Positions 7,106-14,702 of a DNA stretch of 17,670 bases are shown here, piece by piece; positions within the stretch are counted from its first letter, which is position 1, and every line of letters starts with the position of its first letter. A program made the position numbers and the translations under genes. The notes under the pieces are model-generated. The model ran no database searches. It worked only from the letters and a program-made list of their open reading frames with translations, and was not told where the DNA came from. Source of the stretch: JBBSGC01 sp038254525 (GTDB lineage Bacteria > Actinomycetota > Actinomycetes > Propionibacteriales > Nocardioidaceae). The DNA lies in assembly GCA_038254525.1 (NCBI GenBank), contig JBBSGC010000030.1:1-17670 (forward strand). Reading direction: 5' to 3'.

Positions 7106-9481
7106 GTGAGCGAGCCGCAGGCCAGCCGCGTGCAGGATGAGCGCCCGGCTCCGGCGCCGACCGCCTCTCCGCCTCCGTCAGACGCGTCTGTCTCGGCCAC
7201 GCCGGCGACGCCGGCGACGCCGTCGGCGCCGGCCCGCGTGCGGACCCGACTGGCCCGCCTCGGGCGGACCGCCACCACCAACCCGGTGCTCGACCCCTTG
7301 TTCAGCATCGTGCGCGGCACGCACCCGAAGGCCGACCTGAGTGTCATCGAGCGCGCGTACGCCACGGCCGAGCGGCTGCACGGCGACCAGCGTCGCCGGA
7401 GCGGTGACCCCTACATCACGCATCCGCTGGCGGTCACCGCGATCCTGGCGGAGCTCGGCATGGATCCGGCAACGATCTGTGCGGCGTTGCTCCACGACAC
7501 GGTCGAGGACACGTCGTACACGATGACCGCGCTGCGCGCCGACTTCGGCGACGAGGTGGCGTCGCTGGTCGACGGGGTCACCAAGCTCGACAAGGTGAAG
7601 TACGGCGACTCGGCTCAGGTCGAGACCATCCGCAAGATGATCGTCGCGATGAGCAAGGACATCCGCGTCCTGGTGATCAAGCTCGCCGACCGGCTGCACA
7701 ACATGCGTACGCTGCGCTACCTCAAGCAGGAGAAGCAGGAACGCATCTCTCGTGAGACGCTCGAGATCTATGCCCCGTTGGCCCATCGGCTCGGCATGAA
7801 CACGATCAAGTGGGAGCTCGAGGACCTCTCGTTCGCCACCTTGCATCCAAAGGTCTACGACGAGATCGTGCGGCTGGTAGCCGACCGGGCGCCCTCGCGG
7901 GAGGAGTTCCTGGCCGGCGTGGCCGACACCGTCCAGGCCGACCTGCGGACCGCAAAGATCAAGGCGACCGTGACCGGGCGGCCCAAGCACTACTACTCGA
8001 TCTACCAGAAGATGATCGTGCGCGGGCGCGACTTCGCCGACATTCACGACCTGGTGGGCATCCGCATCCTGGTCGACAACCTGCGCGAGTGCTACGCGGT
8101 CCTCGGCGTCCTGCACGCCCGGTGGAACCCGGTGCCGGGACGGTTCAAGGACTACGTGGCGATGCCGAAGTTCAACATGTACCAGTCGCTGCACACCACG
8201 GTGATCGGGCCGCAGGGCAAGCCGGTCGAGCTGCAGATCCGCACGTACGCGATGCATCGCCGCGCCGAGTACGGCGTCGCCGCGCACTGGAAGTACAAGG
8301 AGGACCCGACCGCGACGGCCGACAACGACAAGTCAGTGGTCGGGGCGGACTCCGGTGGCCGTTCCGACATGATCTGGCTGCGCCAGCTGCTCGACTGGCA
8401 GTCAGAGACCGAGGACCCGGGGGACTTCCTGGAGTCCCTGCGCTTCGACCTCAAGGCCGCAGAGGTCTACGTGTTCACCCCCGCCGGCGACGTCATGGGA
8501 CTGCCGGTGGGCGCCACGTCTGTTGACTTCGCCTACGCGATCCACACCGAGGTGGGGCACCGCTGTATCGGGGCCCGGGTCAACGGGCGGCTGGTGCCAC
8601 TGGAGTCGACCCTCGACAACGGTGACGTGGTGGAGGTGTTCACCTCCAAGGCCGCCGGTGCTGGACCGAGTCGGGACTGGCTCGCGTTCGTGCAGAGTCC
8701 CCGCGCGCGTACCAAGATCCGGCAGTGGTTCACCAAGGAGCGGCGTGAGGAGGCGATCGAGAGGGGCAAGGAGGCGATCGCCCGGCTGATGCGCAAGCAG
8801 GGCCTGCCGCTCCAGCGCCTGCTCAGTCACGACTCGCTGCAGGCGGTGGCCGACGAGCTCCACCTGGCCGACGTGTCAGCGTTGTACGCCGCGGTCGGCG
8901 AGAGCAACGTCGGCGCCCAGAACGTCGTGCGGCGCATCATCGACCTGCACGGCGGCGACGACGGCACCACCGAGGACCTCTCCGAGGCAGTGGTGCTCCC
9001 GACCCAGAGCGACCGGCGCCGGCGGGTCCGGGGGGATGCCGGGGTCATCGTGCGCGGCGCCACCGACCTGCTGGTCAAGCTGGCGCGTTGCTGCACGCCG
9101 GTACCCGGCGACGGGATCGTCGGTTTCGTCACCATGGGCTCAGGTGTCTCGGTGCACCGTGGCGACTGCCCGAACGTCAAGGACCTGACCTCGCACCCGG
9201 AGCGCATGGTCGACGTGGAGTGGGCGCCGACCGCGCAGAGCGTGTTCCTCGTCGCGATCCAGGTCGAGGCGCTCGACCGCGCCCGCCTGCTCGCCGACAT
9301 CACCCGGGTGCTCTCGGACCACCACGTCAACATCTTGTCGGCGACCATGCAGACCGGCCGGGACCGGGTAGCAAAGAGCCGGTTCACCTTCGAGATGGGT
9401 GACCCGAAGCACCTCGGCCACGTTCTCAAGGCGGTCCGCACCGTCGAGGGCGTCTTCGACGTCTACCGCGTCACCCAATGA
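7106..9481 (+). CDS. rel: Bifunctional (p)ppGpp synthetase/hydrolase (Rel/RelA-SpoT family)
   Basis: This is the long Rel enzyme that makes (p)ppGpp on starved ribosomes and degrades it. The 791-residue product begins with a Pro/Ala/Thr/Ser-rich extension (1-45). The hydrolase HD domain keeps H106, HD at 130-131 (LLHDTVEDT) and D195 (KLADRLHNM), so hydrolysis should be intact. The synthetase domain has RFKD at 346-349, the RXKD form of bifunctional enzymes rather than the EXDD of RelA, then FNMYQSLHTTV. TGS covers about 455-517; a zinc-finger-type segment with CCTPVPGDGIVG lies near 662, and a C-terminal ACT domain runs from about 715 to 791. GTG 7106 has GGAG 5 nt upstream. The next gene is convergent. 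Confidence 0.97.
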   Translation: MSEPQASRVQDERPAPAPTASPPPSDASVSATPATPATPSAPARVRTRLARLGRTATTNPVLDPLFSIVRGTHPKADLSVIERAYATAERLHGDQRRRSGDPYITHPLAVTAILAELGMDPATICAALLHDTVEDTSYTMTALRADFGDEVASLVDGVTKLDKVKYGDSAQVETIRKMIVAMSKDIRVLVIKLADRLHNMRTLRYLKQEKQERISRETLEIYAPLAHRLGMNTIKWELEDLSFATLHPKVYDEIVRLVADRAPSREEFLAGVADTVQADLRTAKIKATVTGRPKHYYSIYQKMIVRGRDFADIHDLVGIRILVDNLRECYAVLGVLHARWNPVPGRFKDYVAMPKFNMYQSLHTTVIGPQGKPVELQIRTYAMHRRAEYGVAAHWKYKEDPTATADNDKSVVGADSGGRSDMIWLRQLLDWQSETEDPGDFLESLRFDLKAAEVYVFTPAGDVMGLPVGATSVDFAYAIHTEVGHRCIGARVNGRLVPLESTLDNGDVVEVFTSKAAGAGPSRDWLAFVQSPRARTKIRQWFTKERREEAIERGKEAIARLMRKQGLPLQRLLSHDSLQAVADELHLADVSALYAAVGESNVGAQNVVRRIIDLHGGDDGTTEDLSEAVVLPTQSDRRRRVRGDAGVIVRGATDLLVKLARCCTPVPGDGIVGFVTMGSGVSVHRGDCPNVKDLTSHPERMVDVEWAPTAQSVFLVAIQVEALDRARLLADITRVLSDHHVNILSATMQTGRDRVAKSRFTFEMGDPKHLGHVLKAVRTVEGVFDVYRVTQ

Positions 9482-9483
9482 CG

Positions 9484-9538
9484 ATCCGTGAGTTTCTGAC
9501 CGCCCGTCCGTGAGTTTCTGACCGCCCGTCCGTGAGTT
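9484..9538 (+). repeat. left terminal array: 22-bp units, 2.5 copies
   Basis: Two identical 22-bp units (9485-9506 and 9507-9528) begin tccgtgagtttctgacc and end gcccg; a third partial copy, tccgtgagtt, ends at 9538. The array starts 3 nt after the rel stop and ends one base before the stop codon of the minus-strand DUF559 gene. It is the inverted counterpart of the array at 10542-10595. Confidence 0.92.
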
Positions 9539-9539
9539 G

Positions 9540-10505
9540 TCACCACAGCCGGGGCAGCCGAGGGACCAGACCCAGCAGGTCACCCACCTCACGCTCGAAG
9601 GCGTCGTCACGACCGAAGATGTCCTCGCGCCGGGTCACCACGATGCGCCAGTCGAGCACGTTCGTCAGGTACGCCCGGCGCTCCGCATCTGCGTCCCGGT
9701 CCTGGTCGTGGCTGTGGTAGGCCGCGCCGTCATGTTCACAACCGATCCGCTGCTCGACGTAGGCGTGGTCCAGCCTGGCGAGTACGCGACCACGGTGGTC
9801 GGCCACGACGTACTGCGGCCGAGGCCGGGGGAACCCAGCGTCGATGAGGCGCAACCGCTGGCAGGACTCGGCGCTCGACTCCGCCTTCGGTTCGACCAGG
9901 GCCGCGAGCTCGCGCGCCTGGACGATCCCGGGGTAGCCGTTCAGCCGCGTGAGGTGGGTGGCGATCTGCTCGGGCGTGGTTAGCCCGGCGTGTGCCAGGC
10001 CGTCGGCGGCGGCGAGCGCCCAAGGTCTGCGGAGCTTGCGCAGCAGGTCGGTGGCGGTCCGGGTCGGAGTCGTCACGGGCACTCCATCGACTGTCGTGAT
10101 GTCGCGCAGGGGCAGATAGCCCTCGCGGCACCGCACACCGGCACGCACGCAACGGGTCTGCCCGTGCGGCACCATCCACTCCGTCGAGAGGTCGAACCGG
10201 TCGCTGGGCGCAAACGTGTCCACGGAGAGCAGCCAAGATGCGGAGCAGCCCATTAGTACGCCGTGCGACGGCATCACCAGTCTGGCGGCACTGGTCCGCA
10301 CTTGCCGGGTGTCGGACACTGACGCGTCGATGTAGACACCGCGGAGCACCCTGCGGAGCTGCCCGCTCCGGAGCAAGCCGGGGAGCTGAGTCGCGGACAG
10401 GCCGATGATGCCGACTTGGTCGAGCCGAAAGGGCCGTCCGCTGTTGATGCTGGTCGTCATGGCAAGACGATGCCCGCCGAGATCCCGGCCCCGGCAGTTG
10501 TCCAC
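9540..10505 (-). CDS. AbiEi-like N-terminal / DUF559 (endonuclease-like) C-terminal protein
   Basis: The 321-residue protein joins a winged-helix-like N-terminus of the AbiEi antitoxin type (LSATQLPGLLRSGQLRRVLRGVYID, about 36-60) to a C-terminal DUF559 domain related to Vsr-type nucleases. The latter shows E213, D246 in ARLDHAYVE, EHDG at 257-260 followed by YH, and DADAERRAYLTNVLDWRIVV, so the acidic active-site pattern appears kept. The family is widespread in actinobacteria, in many copies and without a settled function; links to type IV toxin-antitoxin or restriction-like roles are by domain only. GTG 10505 has GGAG 9 nt upstream; ATG 10460 gives a product closer to the start of homology and is the alternative. 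No partner toxin gene lies next to it. Confidence 0.82.
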   Translation of the reverse strand: MDNCRGRDLGGHRLAMTTSINSGRPFRLDQVGIIGLSATQLPGLLRSGQLRRVLRGVYIDASVSDTRQVRTSAARLVMPSHGVLMGCSASWLLSVDTFAPSDRFDLSTEWMVPHGQTRCVRAGVRCREGYLPLRDITTVDGVPVTTPTRTATDLLRKLRRPWALAAADGLAHAGLTTPEQIATHLTRLNGYPGIVQARELAALVEPKAESSAESCQRLRLIDAGFPRPRPQYVVADHRGRVLARLDHAYVEQRIGCEHDGAAYHSHDQDRDADAERRAYLTNVLDWRIVVTRREDIFGRDDAFEREVGDLLGLVPRLPRLW

Positions 10506-10541
10506 AGGCCAAATCTCCAGGAAAGCGGAGCTCGTGCTCGC

Positions 10542-10595
10542 AACTCACGGATCGGCGTCGGAAACTCACGGATGGGCGGTCGGAAACTCACGGAT
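10542..10595 (-). repeat. right terminal array: three inverted copies of the 22-bp motif
   Basis: aactcacggat occurs at 10542-10552, 10563-10573 and 10585-10595, spaced 21 and 22 bp. Its reverse complement, with flanking ttccgaccgccc, matches the left array. It lies 37-90 bp upstream of the DUF559 start, in that gene's promoter region, and 16 bp after the DUF349 stop. Confidence 0.92.
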
Positions 10596-10611
10596 GGCGG
10601 GAAGGGGTGGG

Positions 10612-11844
10612 TCAGGGGGTGAAGTCGGTCACCGCCTTGCGGGCCTCGACCAGCCACGCCTGCCGGGCCTCGATCGCCGTCTCGGCCTCCCGGACGGCCC
10701 TGACGTCGCCGCGCGCGGTCGCCGACTCCCGCTGGGTGACCAGTCTGGCCAGCGACGCCTCCAGCTTCGCAACCGTGTCGACAGCACGGGCGCGCGCCTC
10801 GGGGTTGGAGCGCGCCCAGCGCTCCGACTCGGCTGACGCGACCGCCTCCTCGACCCGGCGGAACCGCGCCTCGAGGTCACGCAGGTCGTCGCGGGGGACC
10901 TTCCCGGCGGCGTCCCAGCGCTGTGCCAGCTTCCGGAAGGCCGTGCGGGCGGCGACCGGGTCGGCGACCGGCAACAGACGTTCGGCTTCCGCGAGGATGT
11001 CCCGCTTCACTACCGCGTTGGCTGCGTACTCCTGGTCCTGGGCGGCCGTGAGCGCGTCGCGGGCTCCGAAGAACGCATCCTGCGCGGCGCGGAAGCGCCG
11101 CCACAGCTGATCCTCGTCAACCCGCGGTGCCGGCCCGGCCGCCTTCCACTGCGTCATGAGGTCGCGGAACGCCCGGGCCGTCGCCGCCCAGTCGGTGGAG
11201 CCACTGAGCGCCTCGGCCTGCTTCGCCAGCCGCTGCTTCACAGCCTTGGCGCTCTCGCGCTGCTCGCCGAGCTCGGCGAAGTGCGATGTGCGTCGACGGG
11301 TGTAGGTGGTGCGAGCGCTCGAGAAGCGATGCCACAGCTCCTCGTCGGCTCCCGGGTCGAGCCGCGGGAGCTCCTTCCACTCCGCGAGGAGGGTGCGGAG
11401 CCGATCGCCCCCGGAACGCCAGTCGTTGCCCGTGGCGACACGTTCGGCCGCGGTCGCGATCCGCTCCTTGTCGGTCCGTGCCTTGCGCTGCTGGTCAACC
11501 TTCGCCGCCTTGCGCTGCTCGCCAGCGGCCTGCACCTGCGGTGCCAGCGAGTCCAGCCGGCCCAGCAGACCCTCGAGGTCACCGACAGCCTGGGCGGACT
11601 CGATCGACCTGCGGACCCTCGCAATGCTCGAGCGCGCCTGCTCGGGTGACAGCGCCCCGGCGGCGAGCCGCTTCGCGAGCAGCTCGACCTCGACCCGCAG
11701 GCCGTCGAAGCGCCGGGCGTACAGCGCCAGCGCCTCCTCCGGATCACCGCCGGGCCACTGCCCGACCTGCCGCTCACCCTCTCGCGTACGTACGAAGACG
11801 CTGCCGTCAGCGTCGACGCGACCCCACTCACTCAAGGAGCTCAC
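10612..11844 (-). CDS. DUF349 domain-containing protein
   Basis: The 410-residue, highly charged, helical protein carries three DUF349 repeats at about 131-190, 209-265 and 284-335. Each has the pattern W..L...W followed 12-15 residues later by LW.RF (or LEARF) and an aromatic or helical tail. An N-terminal unit (SLSEWGRVDADGSVFVRTREGERQVGQ) and long coiled-coil-prone helices precede them. No catalytic motif is seen and the biochemical function is unknown to me. A DUF349 gene near rel is conserved in actinobacteria. GTG 11844 is chosen because it overlaps the stop of the upstream peptide gene as GTGA; the frame is open further upstream, but that part is a shadow. Confidence 0.88.
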   Translation of the reverse strand: MSSLSEWGRVDADGSVFVRTREGERQVGQWPGGDPEEALALYARRFDGLRVEVELLAKRLAAGALSPEQARSSIARVRRSIESAQAVGDLEGLLGRLDSLAPQVQAAGEQRKAAKVDQQRKARTDKERIATAAERVATGNDWRSGGDRLRTLLAEWKELPRLDPGADEELWHRFSSARTTYTRRRTSHFAELGEQRESAKAVKQRLAKQAEALSGSTDWAATARAFRDLMTQWKAAGPAPRVDEDQLWRRFRAAQDAFFGARDALTAAQDQEYAANAVVKRDILAEAERLLPVADPVAARTAFRKLAQRWDAAGKVPRDDLRDLEARFRRVEEAVASAESERWARSNPEARARAVDTVAKLEASLARLVTQRESATARGDVRAVREAETAIEARQAWLVEARKAVTDFTP

Positions 11845-12011
11845 CGGCTCACCACCAGCCAGCTCACGACGGCAAGCGCGACTAGCACGACGAGCACTGC
11901 GACAACGGTCAGGATCACCCGCCGGCGGCGCTGTTGCGCAAGCCGCCGGGCCCGTTGGCGGTCGAGGCGGGCCCGAGCGAGCTGGCGACGGCGCTGCCCC
12001 TTGGTGACCAT
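11841..12011 (-). CDS. 56-residue basic single-span membrane peptide, cyclophilin-anchor-like
   Basis: The peptide starts MVTKGQRRRQLARARLDRQ, continues with an Arg/Gln-rich cytoplasmic segment to residue 31, then one hydrophobic helix (VILTVVAVLVVLVALAVVSWLVV, 32-54) and ends two residues later. The basic N-terminus plus helix resembles the start of membrane-anchored peptidyl-prolyl isomerases that sit beside DUF349 and rel in other actinobacteria, but no isomerase domain follows: the stop overlaps the DUF349 GTG (GTGA). The ATG has GGAGG 5 nt upstream, which supports real translation. It may be a reduced remnant or a functional small anchor. No longer start is needed. Confidence 0.72.
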   Translation of the reverse strand: MVTKGQRRRQLARARLDRQRARRLAQQRRRRVILTVVAVLVVLVALAVVSWLVVSR

Positions 12012-12081
12012 GTCCACCTCCAGATCGCATCGGCCGTGGCCCACGCCGCACCCTGCTCGGCGGGTGCGTCGGCAAGCGGTC

Positions 12082-12087
12082 AGTCTA
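12082..12087 (-). promoter_or_regulatory. candidate -10 box for the membrane peptide and DUF349
   Basis: On the minus strand this is TAGACT, 70 nt upstream of the peptide ATG. No good -35 is visible; the palindrome at 12094-12107 occupies the spacer/-35 region. Confidence 0.38.
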
Positions 12088-12093
12088 GGAGTC

Positions 12094-12107
12094 GGGTTGC
12101 ACAACCC
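12094..12107. promoter_or_regulatory. 14-bp palindrome in the divergent intergenic region, operator-like
   Basis: GGGTTGCACAACCC has perfect 6-bp arms around CA. It lies between divergent genes and 6 bp upstream of the candidate minus-strand -10, where a bound dimeric regulator would overlap the -35 region. The regulator is unknown. Confidence 0.4.
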
Positions 12108-12177
12108 AGCTGAACGCACCGGCGGCACCCCGTTCGCGAGGCAGCTAACTGCTTGGACGTCACCGCGCAGCCTGGCT

Positions 12178-12183
12178 CAAGAT
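12178..12183 (+). promoter_or_regulatory. candidate -10 for a leaderless VOC-gene transcript
   Basis: CAAGAT ends 6 nt before the ATG at 12190, the distance expected if transcription starts at the A of the start codon. TTGGAC at 12153-12158 is a possible -35 with a 19-bp spacer. There is no Shine-Dalgarno before the ATG, consistent with leaderless translation, which is common in actinobacteria. Confidence 0.35.
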
Positions 12184-12189
12184 GGCGCC

Positions 12190-12585
12190 ATGACCTCACT
12201 GATCTCGCACACGTCCTTCGACGCCCACAACGCGCACGCGGAGTCCATCTTCTGGTCCCGGGTGCTCGACTTCGCCGAGGATCCGGAGGATCCCAACGAG
12301 CCGGGGCACGAGGAGTGCATGATCTTCTCGCGCGACGGCAACGAGCGGCTGTTGTTCATCGAGGTGCCCGACGCGAAACAGGTGAAGAACCGGGTGCACC
12401 TCGACCTCAAGCCGGCTCGGGGCACCCGCGACGAGGAGGTGGCCCGGGTCGTCGCCCTCGGCGCTACCGAGGTGGCAGACCTGCGTACGCCGTGCGGCGC
12501 CGGCTGGGTGGTGCTGGGCGACCCCGAGGGTAACGAGTTCTGCATCCTGCGCAGCGACGCCGAACGGGCCGCGGTGGTGTCGTAG
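12190..12585 (+). CDS. VOC-fold (glyoxalase-like) protein
   Basis: The 131-residue protein has the vicinal oxygen chelate layout: an N-terminal beta-alpha unit with FDAHNAHAESIFWSRVL, a central KNRVHLDLKPARGTRDEEVARV, and the C-terminal GWVVLGDPEGNEFCIL. This matches the Glyoxalase_6-type group of actinobacterial VOC proteins. The possible metal ligands (His near residue 71 and Glu in GNEFCIL) are present, but substrate and reaction cannot be told. ATG 12190 is chosen because homology starts there; the frame is open to 12001 upstream without support. The next gene starts 36 nt downstream. Confidence 0.85.
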   Translation: MTSLISHTSFDAHNAHAESIFWSRVLDFAEDPEDPNEPGHEECMIFSRDGNERLLFIEVPDAKQVKNRVHLDLKPARGTRDEEVARVVALGATEVADLRTPCGAGWVVLGDPEGNEFCILRSDAERAAVVS

Positions 12586-12621
12586 CCTGGCTCCGCCCCA
12601 CCCCCGACCGAGAGGGCAGCC

Positions 12622-13323
12622 ATGCTCATCGCCGGTTTCCCCGCCGGCCCGTGGGGCACGAACTGCTACGTCGTAGCCATCGGCGCTGCCAACGAGTGCG
12701 TGGTCATCGACCCTGGCAAGGACGCCACCGGTGCTGTGGCCGACGTGGTCCGCGACCACCGGCTCAAGCCGGTCAGTGTCTTGCTGACCCACGGGCACAT
12801 CGACCACGTCTGGTGCGTCGTGCCGGTCGCCGGCTCCTACCAGACACCTGCCTACCTGCACCCGGCGGACCGGCACCTGCTCACCGACCCGACGGCGGGC
12901 ATCTCCCCGGACTCAGCGCAGCTCTTGCTTGGTGCGGGTTACAGCTTCGCCGAGCCCGACGAGGTCCGCGAGCTGGCCGACGGGCAGGCGCTTTCGCTGG
13001 CCGGTCTCGAGCTCGTCGTCGACCACACCCCGGGTCACACCGCCGGGTCGGTCACGTTCCGCTCGCCTTACGACGGACCCGAGGACGCGAGCGAGGTGCT
13101 GTTCTCCGGTGACCTGCTCTTCGCGGGCTCCATCGGGCGCACCGACCTGCCCGGAGGAGACCACCAGACGATGCTGCGGACGCTGGCCGCCAAGGTGTTG
13201 CCGCTCGAGGACTCCACTGTCGTGCTGCCCGGCCACGGCCCCCGGACCTCCATCGGGCGCGAGCGGGCGACTAACCCCTACCTGAAGGACCTCCCCGCGG
13301 TGGCGCCCAACCGGAGCCGCTGA
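12622..13323 (+). CDS. Metallo-beta-lactamase fold hydrolase (glyoxalase II-like)
   Basis: The 233-residue cytoplasmic protein has the full dinuclear metal site of the MBL fold: HGHIDH (H57, H59, D61, H62), H139 in TPGHTAGS, D164 in FSGDLLF and H205 in LPGHGP. The GRTDLPGGD segment is typical of the glyoxalase II-like subgroup. It likely hydrolyses a thioester or related substrate, which is not determinable here. ATG 12622 follows GAGAGG. Its place directly before hisS (14-nt gap) is conserved in actinobacteria, and both are probably on one transcript. Confidence 0.92.
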   Translation: MLIAGFPAGPWGTNCYVVAIGAANECVVIDPGKDATGAVADVVRDHRLKPVSVLLTHGHIDHVWCVVPVAGSYQTPAYLHPADRHLLTDPTAGISPDSAQLLLGAGYSFAEPDEVRELADGQALSLAGLELVVDHTPGHTAGSVTFRSPYDGPEDASEVLFSGDLLFAGSIGRTDLPGGDHQTMLRTLAAKVLPLEDSTVVLPGHGPRTSIGRERATNPYLKDLPAVAPNRSR

Positions 13324-13337
13324 GGCATGAGGACCGC

Positions 13338-14702
13338 ATGAGCAGACCACGCCCGCTGTCGGGCTTTCCCGAGTTCCTGCCCAGCCAGCGCGCCGCCGAG
13401 CTGGCCGTCATCGACTCGCTGCGGGAGACCTTCGAGCTGCACGGGTTCAGCTCGATCGAGACGCGCTCGATCGAACCGCTCGACCAGCTGTTGCGCAAGG
13501 GGGAGACCTCCAACGAGGTGTACGTACTGCGCCGGCTACACGCCGACGACGACGGCTCCGACTCCGGGGTCGGACTGCACTTCGACCTGACCGTGCCGCT
13601 CGCCCGGTACGTGCTCGAGCACGCCGGCAAGCTGAGCTTCCCGTTCCGGCGCTACCAGATCCAACGTTGCTGGCGTGGAGAGCGACCACAGGAGGGCCGC
13701 TACCGTGAGTTCACGCAGGCCGACATCGACGTGGTCGGCTGCGACGAGCTGAGCTCCGACGCCGACGTGGAAGTCGCGTCGGTGATGGCCGAGGCGTTGA
13801 GCCGGCTGCCGTTGCCGCCGGTGACCCTTCAGGTCAACAACCGCAAGCTCATCGAGGGCTTCTATCTCGGGGTCGGCGCGTCCGACCCGGCCGTCGTGAT
13901 CCGTGCGGTCGACAAGCTCGACAAGCTCGGCACCGAAGGTGTTCGCACGCTGCTGACCGGCGACGCGCGCCTGAACGCGCAGCAGGCCGACCAGTGTCTC
14001 GCGCTGGCCGCGATCAGCGGCAGAGATGCGTCTTTCGCCGACGAGGTCCGCTCACTCGGGGTCTCGCACCCGCTGCTCGACGAAGGGCTGGCCGAGCTGG
14101 TGCGCGCGGTCGAAGGCGCCGCGCCGGCCAACTCTGACCGGTTCGCCGTGGTCGCCGACCTACGGATCGCGCGCGGCCTGGACTACTACACCGGGACCGT
14201 CTTCGAGGGCCGGATGGCCACCCACGGCAGCTTGTCGATCTGCGCCGGCGGCCGTTACGACTCGCTGGCCAGCGACGGCAGGACGACCTATCCGGGCGTC
14301 GGAATCTCCCTCGGCATCACCCGGTTGCTGGCCCCTCTGGTCGCTCGCGGACTTCTCGACGCCAGCCGGTCGGTGCCTTCGTGCGTGCTCGTCGCGCTGC
14401 CTGACGAAGCTGACCGACCGGCCTGCCGCGACGTCGCCCGCAACCTGCGCTCGCGCGGCATATCCACCGAGGTCGCCCCCACTGCAGCGAAGTTCGGCAA
14501 GCAGATCCGCTTTGCGGACCGGCGCGGCATCCCGTACGTCTGGTTCCCCGACACCGACGGCTCCGGCCACTCGGTGAAGGACATCCGCTCCGGAGAGCAG
14601 GCGCCCGCCGACCCCGCTGCCTGGCTGCCGGCGCCGGCGGATCTGCGTCCCAGCATCGTCAGCTCTGCTGTCCCACAGACAAGCAAGGAGTCACAGCGAT
14701 GA
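13338..14702 (+). CDS. hisS: Histidyl-tRNA synthetase
   Basis: HisRS is a class II enzyme that charges tRNA-His. The 454-residue protein shows the opening LSGFPEFLPSQRAAE (motif 1 region follows), FDLTVPLARYV (82-92), motif 2 RCWRGERPQEGRYREF (110-125), the HisRS-specific LDYYTGTVFE loop (281-290) and motif 3 GVGISLGITRL (320-330), then an anticodon-binding domain from about 348. It is somewhat longer than the usual 420-430 residues, mainly through a C-terminal tail. ATG 13338 has GAGGA at 13329-13333. The stop overlaps the aspS start (ATGA). Confidence 0.96.
   Translation: MSRPRPLSGFPEFLPSQRAAELAVIDSLRETFELHGFSSIETRSIEPLDQLLRKGETSNEVYVLRRLHADDDGSDSGVGLHFDLTVPLARYVLEHAGKLSFPFRRYQIQRCWRGERPQEGRYREFTQADIDVVGCDELSSDADVEVASVMAEALSRLPLPPVTLQVNNRKLIEGFYLGVGASDPAVVIRAVDKLDKLGTEGVRTLLTGDARLNAQQADQCLALAAISGRDASFADEVRSLGVSHPLLDEGLAELVRAVEGAAPANSDRFAVVADLRIARGLDYYTGTVFEGRMATHGSLSICAGGRYDSLASDGRTTYPGVGISLGITRLLAPLVARGLLDASRSVPSCVLVALPDEADRPACRDVARNLRSRGISTEVAPTAAKFGKQIRFADRRGIPYVWFPDTDGSGHSVKDIRSGEQAPADPAAWLPAPADLRPSIVSSAVPQTSKESQR

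Larger units (their letters stand above)
9484..10595 (-). mobile_element. candidate cassette: DUF559 gene between inverted repeat arrays
   Basis: A single gene sits between two roughly 55-bp arrays that are imperfect inverted copies of each other (about seven differences by eye). The boundaries fall exactly at the ends of the neighbouring conserved genes rel and DUF349, which are usually close together in actinobacteria. No transposase and no target-site duplication are visible, so mobility is inference; the arrays could instead be regulator-binding sites that happen to flank the gene. Confidence 0.35.

Noticed and set aside
5914..7365. 483-codon minus-strand frame over secF, apt and rel
   Set aside because: Antisense to three conserved genes and crosses two gene boundaries; no domain seen.
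9484..9538. CRISPR-like short regular repeats
   Set aside because: The repeat units are contiguous with no variable spacers, only two and a half copies exist, there are no cas genes, and the copies recur inverted on the other side of a gene.
9482..9539. rho-independent terminator between convergent rel and the DUF559 gene
   Set aside because: The repeats here are direct, not inverted, within the array, so no local hairpin forms; no T-tract is present.
9471..10611. target-site duplication at the cassette ends
   Set aside because: The bases just outside the arrays (aatgacg on the left, ggcggga on the right) do not match in direct orientation.
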